The notes below the pieces were generated by a model. The model saw only the letters and a program-made list of their open reading frames with translations, did no database searches and was not told where the DNA came from. This document shows positions 27,034-35,079 of a stretch of 64,000 bases of DNA, in pieces (the first letter of the stretch is position 1; each line of letters begins with the position of its first letter). A program made the position numbers and the translations under genes. Origin of the DNA: Roseibium aggregatum (GTDB lineage: Bacteria; Pseudomonadota; Alphaproteobacteria; Rhizobiales; Stappiaceae); the NCBI RefSeq assembly GCF_014692675.1, contig NZ_JABFCZ010000025.1, forward strand, positions 43,375 to 107,374. Direction: 5' to 3'.

Positions 27034-28959
27034 ATGAAGTGCTCTCTACGCTACACGATATCCTTTCTCGCAATGATTGCCCCTGTCGCGCTTCATGCTC
27101 AGGAGCAAAAGCCGGCCGGGTATCTCGGCGATGTGGCGATCAGCGAGAAGGACGTGAAGCTGGGCGCCAGACATTACTCGCCCTTCCTTGACCAGTCCTA
27201 CCCCAACCGGGTTTTCTGGGGCGATACCCACCTGCACACCTCCTATTCCACCGATGCCGGAATGATCGGCAATGTGCTCGGCCCGGACGAGGCGTTCCGG
27301 TTTGCGCGCGGCGAAAAGGTGCGCGCGTCGGCGGGCACCTGGGCACAACTCGTTCGTCCGCTCGATTTCCTCGTTGTCGCGGACCACGCCGAGAACCTGG
27401 GCCTCGCGCCGATGATCGCGGAATCGAATCCGGGTCTGCTCTCCAATGAATGGGGGCGCAAGCTCCACGACCTGGTGAAGGGGGGCGATCCGATCGCGGC
27501 TTATGTCGAGTGGGGAGCGGCTCTCAACGCGGCCGTCGACCGGATCAATGACGATAACCTGCAGCGCACCATGTGGAACCGGATCGTCGAAAGCGCCGAG
27601 CGCTTCAACGAGCCGGGCGTCTTCACCGCGCTGCACGGCTTCGAGTGGTCGTCAGGGCCTGACGCGAACAATCTGCACCGGGTCGTCATGTTCCGCGACG
27701 ATGCCGACAAGGTCGAGGACCTGGTGCCGTTCTCCACCTATGACAGCAGCGATCCGGAGGATCTCTGGAACTGGCTGGCGGCTTACGAAAAGCGCACCGG
27801 CGGCCATGTGATGGCATTTCCCCACAACGGCAACCTGTCGAACGGACTGATGTTCGACGACAAGCGCATGAACGGTGCGCCGATCGACGTGGACTATGCC
27901 GAACGCCGCATGCGCTGGGAACCGCTCTATGAGGTCACCCAGATGAAGGGCGACGGCGAAACGCACCCGAGCCTGTCGCCGAACGATGAGTTCGCCGACT
28001 ATTACACCTGGGACCGCGGTAATTTCGGTACGGCGCTCAAGACCCCCGACATGTTGCCTCGAGAGTACGCCCGCCAGGCGCTGGCGCGCGGGCTCAAGTA
28101 CGAGCAGGAGATCGGGGTCAACCCGTTCAAGTTCGGCATGATCGGGTCGACCGACAGTCATACCTCGCTCGCCACCACCCGGGAAGACAACTATTTCGGC
28201 AAGGCCACCATCGTCGAACCCGGCACCGGAAAAAACCGCTACGAGGACTTCATCGTCCAGCCTGTCATCCTTGGCGAGGACATCGCCATCCGGCACTACG
28301 AAACGCTCGCCTCCGGCCTCGCGGCGGCTTGGGCGCGCGAAAACACGCGCGAAGCGCTCTGGGACGCCTTCAAGCGCAAGGAAGTCTATGCCACCACCGG
28401 CTCGCGGATCACCGTCCGGGTCTTCGCCGGCTGGGACTTCGAGGCCGATGAGGTCCAACGGCCCGATTTCGCCAGGACCGGATACGATCGCGGCGTTCCG
28501 ATGGGAGGCGACCTTTTTACCGGGCCTGATGGCGCTGCACCCACCTTCATGATCCGTGCGCTACGCGACCCGGACGGCGCCAACCTGGACCGGATCCAGA
28601 TCGTCAAGGGCTGGGTAGACGGGGATGGCAGCCCCAAAACCAAGGTCTTCGACGTCGCATGGTCCGGAGATCGCGAACTTCAGGCGGATGGCAAGCTCCC
28701 CCCGGTCGGCAGCACGGTGAAAGGGGCGGACTATACGAACACCATCGGGTCCGCGGCCCTTGGCGGCTACTGGGTCGATCCGGAGTTCGACCCGGAGCAG
28801 CGGGCCTACTACTACGTGCGCGTCCTGGAAATCCCTACCCCGTCCTGGCTTGCCTATGACCAGGCGTTTTACGGAAATCTGGACCTGCCGGACGATGCGG
28901 TGATGGTCCAGCAGGACCGCGCCTACACTTCGCCCATCTGGTACACGCCGAAGGGTTGA
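27034..28959 (+). CDS. Secreted DUF3604 protein, PHP-like metal-dependent hydrolase candidate
   Basis: 641 residues. A signal peptide (SLRYTISFLAMIAPVALHA) gives a periplasmic or secreted product. Motifs in order: WGDTHLHTSYSTDAG (His66, His68), FLVVADHAENLG (His118), MAFPHNGNLSNG (His264), MIGSTDSHTSL (Asp374, His376), and the C-terminal RAYTSPIWYTPKG. The pattern HxH ... ADH ... H ... DxH is that of PHP-superfamily metallohydrolases; this is my reading, and no substrate is established for DUF3604. It is followed by a PPIase and a HupE/UreJ gene, a neighbourhood I recall from other genomes with DUF3604. Confidence 0.88.
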   Translation: MKCSLRYTISFLAMIAPVALHAQEQKPAGYLGDVAISEKDVKLGARHYSPFLDQSYPNRVFWGDTHLHTSYSTDAGMIGNVLGPDEAFRFARGEKVRASAGTWAQLVRPLDFLVVADHAENLGLAPMIAESNPGLLSNEWGRKLHDLVKGGDPIAAYVEWGAALNAAVDRINDDNLQRTMWNRIVESAERFNEPGVFTALHGFEWSSGPDANNLHRVVMFRDDADKVEDLVPFSTYDSSDPEDLWNWLAAYEKRTGGHVMAFPHNGNLSNGLMFDDKRMNGAPIDVDYAERRMRWEPLYEVTQMKGDGETHPSLSPNDEFADYYTWDRGNFGTALKTPDMLPREYARQALARGLKYEQEIGVNPFKFGMIGSTDSHTSLATTREDNYFGKATIVEPGTGKNRYEDFIVQPVILGEDIAIRHYETLASGLAAAWARENTREALWDAFKRKEVYATTGSRITVRVFAGWDFEADEVQRPDFARTGYDRGVPMGGDLFTGPDGAAPTFMIRALRDPDGANLDRIQIVKGWVDGDGSPKTKVFDVAWSGDRELQADGKLPPVGSTVKGADYTNTIGSAALGGYWVDPEFDPEQRAYYYVRVLEIPTPSWLAYDQAFYGNLDLPDDAVMVQQDRAYTSPIWYTPKG

Positions 28960-29117
28960 GGCAAATGGTCAAAGCGGGCGTTATTTGAGGGCGCTGGCCA
29001 AAATGATCCTGGCCGTTTTGGGAGGTGTCGGTTTATCTCCAGAAGCGATGGCTGCCGAAAACGGTGCGGGCTATTATCTTCCCTGCTTGCCGTTGCCCGG
29101 AGTTCGATGAAAACCTC

Positions 29118-29954
29118 ATGCCCATCCGTACCATTCTCAGGTCACCGCTCGTGCATTTTTTTGCGCTCGCCGGGTTCATCTTCGCGCTCTACACGGTGCT
29201 CGACGATGCCCCGGCCACGCCCGCGCCCGACGCGATCACCCTGAGCCCGGAGGAAGCCGGACGGCTCGTTACCCGGTTCACGAAGACCTGGAACCGCCCG
29301 CCATCAGCCGAAGAGGTGAAGGGGCTGATCCGCGCCTGGGCCCTGGAAGAGGCCTATGTGCGCGATGCACTGGCGCTCGGCCTGGACCAGGGGGACCAGG
29401 TGATCCGGCAGCGGCTGATGCTGAAGATGCAGTTTCTGGCGGAATCCGGTGCTGCGGCCGAAAAGGCCGATGATGCCGCCCTGCAGGCCTATCTTAACGA
29501 AAATCCCGAGCGTTTCCGCCAGCCCGGGCGCCTGGCCTTCTCCCAGGTCCTTCTGCCGCCTGGCCGGGCCGAGGAAGCGCCGAAGATAAGGGCCGCGCTG
29601 GAAAACGGTACCGATCCGGCGACACTCGGCAAGGCGAGCCTGCTGCCGGCCACATTGCCGATGACGCCGGTCCCGGCCATTGACCGGACATTCGGCGACG
29701 GGTTCGGCGAGACGCTTGCCGGACTTGCCGAAGGCCGGTGGGAAGGGCCGGTAAAGAGCAGCTACGGACTGCATCTTGTACGCGTGACCGGGCGGACCGA
29801 GGCCGCTCTGCCGCCTCTTGCGGAGATTCGCGGCCGGGTCGAAACCGAGTGGCGCGCGGCAAAGGCGCGCGAGATGCGCGAGGCGTTCGAGAAGGCCTTG
29901 CTTGCACGCTACACCGTGACCCTGCCGTCCGCTGACGAGGTTCTGGCGCAATGA
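29118..29954 (+). CDS. Parvulin-type (PpiC/SurA-like) periplasmic peptidyl-prolyl isomerase, membrane-anchored
   Basis: 278 residues from the ATG at 29118; a frame open to 29025 has no family sequence. One N-terminal anchor (RSPLVHFFALAGFIFALYTV) is followed by a helical domain (EEAYVRDALALGLDQGDQVI). The PPIase segment comes next: RLAFSQVLLPPGR, then FAE-like GFGETLAGLAEGRWEGPVKSS and YGLHLVRVTGRTE. The parvulin core is short and lacks some catalytic residues of the classical type, so it may act mainly as a chaperone. Its stop overlaps the HupE gene start by 4 nt. The inferred role is folding of the secreted DUF3604 protein or of the permease. Confidence 0.8.
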   Translation: MPIRTILRSPLVHFFALAGFIFALYTVLDDAPATPAPDAITLSPEEAGRLVTRFTKTWNRPPSAEEVKGLIRAWALEEAYVRDALALGLDQGDQVIRQRLMLKMQFLAESGAAAEKADDAALQAYLNENPERFRQPGRLAFSQVLLPPGRAEEAPKIRAALENGTDPATLGKASLLPATLPMTPVPAIDRTFGDGFGETLAGLAEGRWEGPVKSSYGLHLVRVTGRTEAALPPLAEIRGRVETEWRAAKAREMREAFEKALLARYTVTLPSADEVLAQ

Positions 29955-30949
29955 GGCGGATCGTTCTGGCGCTGGTACTGATTTGCGCCGCCTGGCTGCC
30001 GTCTGCGGCATTCGGCCATGCGCTCGATCCCGGCTACCTGGATCTGACGCCCATGGGGCAGGACCGTTGGCGGGTTACCTGGCGCGTGCCGGACGTCGGC
30101 GGCCGCCCCATGCCGATCGCGGCGAGGTTGCCGTCGACGTGTTCGCACGACACGCCCCCGCCGCCGCACTTCGACGGCCGGGGCTGGACCACGGGCTGGG
30201 TCGCCGACTGCCCGGACGGCCTGGCCGGCGGAGAGATCCGAATCGAGGGCCTGGATCAGACCAATACGGAAACGCTGGTGCGCTTCGAACTTGAACCGGG
30301 TTGGACGCAGGTTCACCGACTGACCGCGTCGGAAGCCGCATTCACGGTGCCGGCCGCCGCCGGTGTCATGGAGATCTTCGGCAGCTACGTCGGGCTCGGC
30401 GTCACGCATATCCTGGAAGGGGTCGATCACCTGCTCTTCGTGTTCGCCCTTTTACTGCTCGTGCCCGACCGGCGGCGTCTGATCTGGACGGTCACCGCCT
30501 TCACACTCGCCCACAGCATAACGCTCGCCGCCGCCACGACGGGCCTTTTGAAAATTCCGTCGCCGCCGGTCGAGGCCGTCATCGCGCTCTCCATCGTTTT
30601 CCTGGCCTATGAACTGACCCTGCCGCCCGAACGCCGGGATCCGCTGACCATGCGCTTTCCCTGGCTTGTGTCCTTCGGCTTCGGCCTGATCCACGGGCTG
30701 GGCTTTGCCGGGGCACTGCGTGAGATCGGCCTGCCCGAAGGCGACATCCCCCTGGCCCTGTTCTCGTTCAATGTCGGCGTGGAACTCGGACAGCTCCTGT
30801 TCATCGCGGCCGTGCTGGCGACCGGCGCTGCCGTGAAGCTGCTCTACCCGCGGATCAAGCTGCACACGGCCGTGCTGACGCGCGTCGCGAGCTACGGGAT
30901 CGGCAGCATAGCGGCGTTCTGGGTCATTGAGCGCATGGCGGCATTCTGA
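29951..30949 (+). CDS. HupE/UreJ family membrane protein (putative metal permease)
   Basis: 332 residues. A signal peptide (IVLALVLICAAWLPSAAFG) and a periplasmic domain (about 24-135) precede a membrane part of six or seven helices. That part contains THILEGVDHLLFVFALLLL (His-x5-Asp-His, characteristic of HupE), FTLAHSITLAAA and FGLIHGLGFAGAL. HupE and UreJ are thought to import nickel for hydrogenase and urease; this subfamily with the long periplasmic domain is not linked to either enzyme here. In context it may supply a divalent metal to the DUF3604 product. It is translationally coupled to the PPIase. Confidence 0.85.
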   Translation: MRRIVLALVLICAAWLPSAAFGHALDPGYLDLTPMGQDRWRVTWRVPDVGGRPMPIAARLPSTCSHDTPPPPHFDGRGWTTGWVADCPDGLAGGEIRIEGLDQTNTETLVRFELEPGWTQVHRLTASEAAFTVPAAAGVMEIFGSYVGLGVTHILEGVDHLLFVFALLLLVPDRRRLIWTVTAFTLAHSITLAAATTGLLKIPSPPVEAVIALSIVFLAYELTLPPERRDPLTMRFPWLVSFGFGLIHGLGFAGALREIGLPEGDIPLALFSFNVGVELGQLLFIAAVLATGAAVKLLYPRIKLHTAVLTRVASYGIGSIAAFWVIERMAAF

Positions 30950-31034
30950 TCGCAATACCGGGCCTGGGAAGGGCGGACAAAGGCTCCGCACGGTTGTGCT
31001 CATGGCGATAGGGGTGATGCCGGACACCGGGCTG

Positions 31035-31069
31035 TTAAAAAGACAAGGCCGGGCAAAGCGCCCGGCCTT
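31035..31069 (-). terminator. Rho-independent terminator of the rhodanese gene
   Basis: A perfect stem, AAGGCCGGGC / GCCCGGCCTT, around a 5-nt loop at 31045-31069. On the minus strand it is followed by GTCTTTTTAAC. It lies about 25 bp beyond the stop of the rhodanese gene. It also faces the end of the HupE gene, so it may work in both directions, though the T-run is only on the minus side. Confidence 0.82.
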
Positions 31070-31094
31070 CCTGGTATACGCTGTGAAGCGCTCC

Positions 31095-31658
31095 TCAGAA
31101 CATATCCTCGGCCACGGTGAGCCCCAGGACGACCCAGTCCTGCATGCCGCCGCGGTAATAGAAGATCTTCTCCGGCGGATAGCCTTCCCGGGCCATGGCC
31201 TTGATCGCGGTCGGGCTCTGCGGGCAGGCCGGGCCGTTGCAGAAGGCGATCATCTTGTCGGCATTGGCACAGTCCCATGCCCCCTGGGAGCCGGAGCAGC
31301 CCAGTTCGTTCAGGCGCATGGCGACTTCCGTGTAGGGGATGTGGATGCTGCCGGGAATGGTGGATTTGGTGCGCCATTCCAGCGTGCGCATGTCGACCAC
31401 CTTGGCGCTCTTGGTCTTCAGCGCGTCGAGCACTTCCAGCTCGCCGACCGGCGTGACGCCGGGAACCGGAACCATCGGCTGCAACACACCGCCGATCAGG
31501 GCGGCCTCCGTCTTCTGGCGGGTGATATCGACGACACCGTCGTCGGTCTCGATGGTGACGACCGTCTCGTCGCCGGTAATCTTCAGGTTGTCGGCGGCCG
31601 CCGCCGGTACCGCAAAGGTCAGGCCCAGAGCCAGAAGTCCGAAAAATCCACGATGCAT
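31095..31658 (-). CDS. Exported rhodanese-like sulfurtransferase
   Basis: 187 residues. A signal peptide (GFFGLLALGLTFAVPAAAA) directs it to the periplasm. The rhodanese domain has VVDMRTLEWRTKSTIPGSIH, the active loop FCNGPACPQSPTAIKAM with the catalytic-type Cys, and a final YYRGGMQDWVVLGLT. Single-domain exported rhodaneses of this kind may handle sulfur or cyanide or act as thiol-redox proteins. It is a single gene with its own terminator, 129 bp from the cupin gene on the same strand. Confidence 0.87.
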   Translation of the reverse strand: MHRGFFGLLALGLTFAVPAAAADNLKITGDETVVTIETDDGVVDITRQKTEAALIGGVLQPMVPVPGVTPVGELEVLDALKTKSAKVVDMRTLEWRTKSTIPGSIHIPYTEVAMRLNELGCSGSQGAWDCANADKMIAFCNGPACPQSPTAIKAMAREGYPPEKIFYYRGGMQDWVVLGLTVAEDMF

Positions 31659-31787
31659 GTAGTCCTCCCTTTGCCGCGCCCAGAGGTTCCGAGATTTGCG
31701 CGGCGTTGATCAATTCAAAGATTCATATCAATGAATATGATCGAGCCGCGCAAGTCAGGCAAGATACGGATGCGGCAAGGGAACGGA

Positions 31788-32441
31788 TTATGCGAGATGG
31801 CCTGTCTTGCGGTAGACGCGGGCGCCGGTTTGGCTGGTGATCGTCTGCGTGGAACCGGCCGGAAGCCGCAGCCAGCTGCCTTCCCCGTAGCTGCCGTTTT
31901 CGTCGGAAAAACTTCCCGAAAGGACGAAATACTCCGCGCCGCCGGGCAGGGGAACGGCCTCGAAGGCGGCCCCTTTCTCCCAGTCCAGCATCACGACGTC
32001 TTCATGGGCATCGGAAAAAAGCGGCAACAGCTTCTCTCCCTTGCGGCCCGCCTGCCAGGCGGTCTCGTCATTGGTGTCGATGCGCACGAATCTGCGGTCC
32101 TCCGGGTCCATCTGGCGCAGCTTGACGAGGATCGTGGCGCCCGGCGCACTGGAGGGCACGTGGCTGGAGCCTGGAGGATTGCGCACATACATGCCCTTGG
32201 CGAAATCGCCGGTCTCGTCGGAAAAGACCCCGTCGAGCACCAGGAATTCCTCGCCCAGATCATGTTTATGGGCGGAAAAGGACGACCCGGGCGCATAGCG
32301 TACCAGCGACGTCGCCCGGGCGACTTCCTCGCCGTCGCGCTCCAGCATGCGGCGCTCGACGCCGGCCATGGGGGAGGGGATCCAATCCAGTGAGTTGCTG
32401 TCGACGGCGGCGCGCTTCTTTAAATCCGCATGGATCTGCAT
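31788..32441 (-). CDS. ChrR-like bicupin protein
   Basis: 217 residues from the ATG at 32441, with GGGAG upstream; the frame is open to 32702 without family sequence. Two consecutive cupin barrels. The first (about 20-105) keeps the ligands in FSAHKHDLGEEFLVLDGVFS and GSSHVPSS. The second (about 110-205) has the equivalent strand LPGGAEYFVLSGSFSDENG but no His, so only the first site should bind metal. This is the cupin domain of the anti-sigma factor ChrR, but the zinc-finger anti-sigma part and a sigma-factor gene are absent. It is therefore a stand-alone relative, possibly a small dioxygenase or sensor. Confidence 0.8.
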   Translation of the reverse strand: MQIHADLKKRAAVDSNSLDWIPSPMAGVERRMLERDGEEVARATSLVRYAPGSSFSAHKHDLGEEFLVLDGVFSDETGDFAKGMYVRNPPGSSHVPSSAPGATILVKLRQMDPEDRRFVRIDTNDETAWQAGRKGEKLLPLFSDAHEDVVMLDWEKGAAFEAVPLPGGAEYFVLSGSFSDENGSYGEGSWLRLPAGSTQTITSQTGARVYRKTGHLA

Positions 32442-32688
32442 GGTTGTCTCCCTAACCTTGTTGTCGGCTTGAGATAGGACGGCCGGATTATAGCGAAAAG
32501 GCCGCATGGGGCATGAAGCTGTTGACTTGTTCGTGAGGATTGGGGAAATCGGCGGCCTGACGCACGTGCGATTTTGCACGACGCCGGGAATCATGCAGAT
32601 TTTGGTCTGTATCTGAAAAGCAGGTTCCGGAATTCTTGCGATTTGAGCGCCGTCAGGCCGGAGAAGTGGCTCGACGCCAGGAAGACGT

Positions 32689-34158
32689 ATGACAGTTAGC
32701 ATCGATATCGGGGAAATGACGAACGGCCAGCAGGCCGGAATGGATCTGGAGGAATTGCTGGCAACGCGCCTGCTGGTTCAGGGCAATTCCGGCTCGGGCA
32801 AGTCGCACCTGTTGCGCCGGCTCCTGGAACAGTCCGCCGGCTGGGTGCAGCAGGCCATCATCGATCCGGAAGGCGATTTCGTTTCGCTGGCCGACAAATA
32901 CGGTCACGTGGTCGTGGATGCGGTCGGCACGGAAAAGGACCTGCAGATGATCGCAGGCCGTGTGCGGGCTCACCGGGTGTCGGTCATCCTCAATCTGGAA
33001 GGACTCGACGCCGACCGCCAGATGAAGGCCGCCGCCACCTTTCTGGACGGGTTGTTCGATGCGGACCGGGACCTCTGGTATCCGATGCTGGTGGTGGTCG
33101 ACGAGGCGCAGCTGTTTGCGCCCGCCGCCGCCGGTGAAGTCTCCGAGGAAGCCCGCCGCCGGTCGCTCGGCGCCATGACCAACCTCATGTGCCGGGGCAG
33201 AAAGCGCGGTCTGGCCGGGATCATCGCCACCCAGCGTCTCGCAAAGCTTGCCAAGAACGTGGCCGCGGAAGCCTCGAACTTCCTCATGGGCCGGACCTTT
33301 CTCGATATCGACATGGCGCGCGCCGCCGATCTGCTCGGCATGGAGCGGCGCCAGGCGGAGACCTTCCGCAATCTCGACCGCGGCCATTTCGTCGCCCTCG
33401 GTCCGGCCCTGTCGCGCCGGCCCATTCCGGTGAAGATCGGCCCGGTGGAAACCGCCGGCCGCGGCGGCAGTCCGAAACTGATGCCGCTCCCCGATCAGCC
33501 GCTCGAAGATGCAAAAGACCTGATCTTCACCCCGTCTCCCGGCGAGGCGATGCCCGTGCGCGTGCGCCAGCCGGAGCCGGTCGCAACGACGTCCGACGTG
33601 CTCGATCAGCTGACGAGTGCGGAACAGGCAGGCGACGCGGAACCGGCGGGCAACCTGCTCGACTACGGCGCGCGCGAGGAGGGGATTGCGGAGATCATCG
33701 GCGAGATCCTGTCCGAGCCGGAGGCCGCCTTCCAGCCGATCGCGACCCTTTACCAGGATTTCCAGGTCCGCTGCCGGATCGCCAAGCTGCCGGGCGGCAT
33801 TCCCGATCTTCAGGTGTTCCGGGAAAAGCTCTCGGTTGCGCGCGCCGGCGTGGACAAGGGGGAGGTGGACGACAGCGCCTGGGCCCAGGCGGAACTGGTC
33901 GCCGCCGAATTGCCGGAGGATATGCGCGGGGTCTACCTGCTGCTTGCCAAGGCGGCGAACGCCAAGGCGCCGTGTCCGGGAAACATCGAAATCGCGACCG
34001 CCTATGGCACCCGGTCTCCGGGCCGGGCGCGCTGGCTGCTGAGTCACATGGAAGAGCGCGGCTTCATCCTCTGCGCGACCGATCTCAGAGGCAACCGCAT
34101 CGTCACGCTGACGGACCTCGGCTGGCAGACGGCTCCCGGCGACGAGGCCGCCGCCTAG
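32689..34158 (+). CDS. HerA/DUF87-type ATPase
   Basis: 489 residues. Walker A is LVQGNSGSGKSHLLRRL (near residue 28), Walker B is MLVVVDEAQLFAP, and the sensor region CRGRKRGLAGIIATQRLAKL resembles HerA/FtsK-like hexameric motors. A poorly conserved C-terminal half (about 300-480) ends with a winged-helix-like AYGTRSPGRARWLLSHMEER plus GFILCATDLRGNRIVTLT. HerA proteins translocate DNA, usually with a NurA nuclease, which is not present here. It could also be the ATPase of a defence or recombination function. Its stop overlaps the convergent small membrane gene by 4 bp. Confidence 0.8.
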   Translation: MTVSIDIGEMTNGQQAGMDLEELLATRLLVQGNSGSGKSHLLRRLLEQSAGWVQQAIIDPEGDFVSLADKYGHVVVDAVGTEKDLQMIAGRVRAHRVSVILNLEGLDADRQMKAAATFLDGLFDADRDLWYPMLVVVDEAQLFAPAAAGEVSEEARRRSLGAMTNLMCRGRKRGLAGIIATQRLAKLAKNVAAEASNFLMGRTFLDIDMARAADLLGMERRQAETFRNLDRGHFVALGPALSRRPIPVKIGPVETAGRGGSPKLMPLPDQPLEDAKDLIFTPSPGEAMPVRVRQPEPVATTSDVLDQLTSAEQAGDAEPAGNLLDYGAREEGIAEIIGEILSEPEAAFQPIATLYQDFQVRCRIAKLPGGIPDLQVFREKLSVARAGVDKGEVDDSAWAQAELVAAELPEDMRGVYLLLAKAANAKAPCPGNIEIATAYGTRSPGRARWLLSHMEERGFILCATDLRGNRIVTLTDLGWQTAPGDEAAA

Positions 34159-34358
34159 CCCGCCATCCGCCTCGGCTTGATCAGCAGGACAAGCACCAGG
34201 GCCAATGGCCAGATGCCGGCGCAGCCAAGCGTTGCCAGGACGACGGCGGGCCTGAGCCCGTGATGTCTGCCGAGCTCGACAAGACTGACCAGAAAAAAGA
34301 CGGCTGCCCCGATGGTGTAACCCGTCAAAAGCGGGACCCCAACCGCTGACGTCAACAT
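34155..34358 (-). CDS. Small two-helix membrane protein, unknown
   Basis: 67 residues from the ATG at 34358, which has GGGGTAGAG upstream. Two hydrophobic helices (about 8-24 and 33-57) are joined by LVELGRHHGLRP. The tail is basic (KPRRMAG). I do not recognise a family. It is convergent with the HerA-like gene, with a 4-bp overlap of stops. The coding call rests on the good ribosome site and the hydrophobic composition. Confidence 0.5.
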   Translation of the reverse strand: MLTSAVGVPLLTGYTIGAAVFFLVSLVELGRHHGLRPAVVLATLGCAGIWPLALVLVLLIKPRRMAG

Positions 34359-34491
34359 ATCTCTACCCCGAATTCTGCAGTCAAGGACTGCTTCCCCGAG
34401 GGCCAAGCTATCAAAAGTTGCGGGTTTCGGGAGGGAAACCTGATGGTCAGGCTCCGGAAATTTAACTATTGGTTAACCTGCGGATCGCTCG

Positions 34492-34863
34492 TCACATTGC
34501 CGGCTGCATCCGGCCGGCGGCGGCTTTGGTCCCGGAGACGAACAGACCGGCAAGGCCCGGCGGTACCGGATAGTCCGGATGGGCAAGCAGATAGCGAAGC
34601 TGCGCCATTTCCACGGCGATGCTTTCCATGGTCTTTGCCAGCACCTTGTCCAGATAGCTGCCCGCGGTCGTACGCGCCCGGATCTGTTCCGCCTTCGACA
34701 GGGTCTTTTGCAGGTAGACCAGCATGGTCTCCACGTCGCTCGCGGTGACGTCGACAACGCGGACCTTTGCCGGCCCGGTCGTTGCCGCATCTGCTTCGGG
34801 CGCCATATATCCGGCTGCAAGAACCTCTTCGGTGACGGGATCGGCCAGCATGAAGGTCTCCAT
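34492..34863 (-). CDS. Unrecognised 123-residue protein
   Basis: The start ATG at 34863 has GGAAC upstream. The sequence is METFMLADPVTEEVLAAGYM, then a helical middle (ETMLVYLQKTLSKAEQIRAR) and MESIAVEMAQLRYLLAHPDY. No signal peptide or membrane helix. It is divergent from hmgA, sharing a 216-bp promoter region with it, so it may respond to the same regulator. I cannot assign a family. Confidence 0.6.
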   Translation of the reverse strand: METFMLADPVTEEVLAAGYMAPEADAATTGPAKVRVVDVTASDVETMLVYLQKTLSKAEQIRARTTAGSYLDKVLAKTMESIAVEMAQLRYLLAHPDYPVPPGLAGLFVSGTKAAAGRMQPAM

Positions 34864-35014
34864 AAATGTTCCTGTTTTGTTCTAATATCAGATGTGATCG
34901 GGGATGGCAAGACGCCGGCGGTTGCGGACAGCCCCATGGAACCGCCCCCGGGCAGCCTTGCGGCCAGGCGGGTCTCGCGTTCATTCGCATTCTCCCTTGA
35001 CCCCCGAAATCAAA

Positions 35015-35036
35015 ATGGTTACAAGTGAAACTAAAT
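35015..35036. promoter_or_regulatory. Predicted MarR-type operator upstream of hmgA
   Basis: Read on the minus strand: ATTTAGTT-TCACTT-GTAACCAT. The shared core TTAGTT-N6-GTAAC is also found at 39264-39287 upstream of the FAD hydroxylase. Here the dyad is weaker. It ends about 43 bp before the hmgA start codon, a place for a repressor over the promoter. It is followed by a small GCCCC-TTTC-GGGGC hairpin at 35044-35057, immediately before the ribosome site. Confidence 0.6.
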
Positions 35037-35079
35037 TATGTCAGCCCCTTTCGGGGCCTCTTTCAGGGAGGATATGGAC

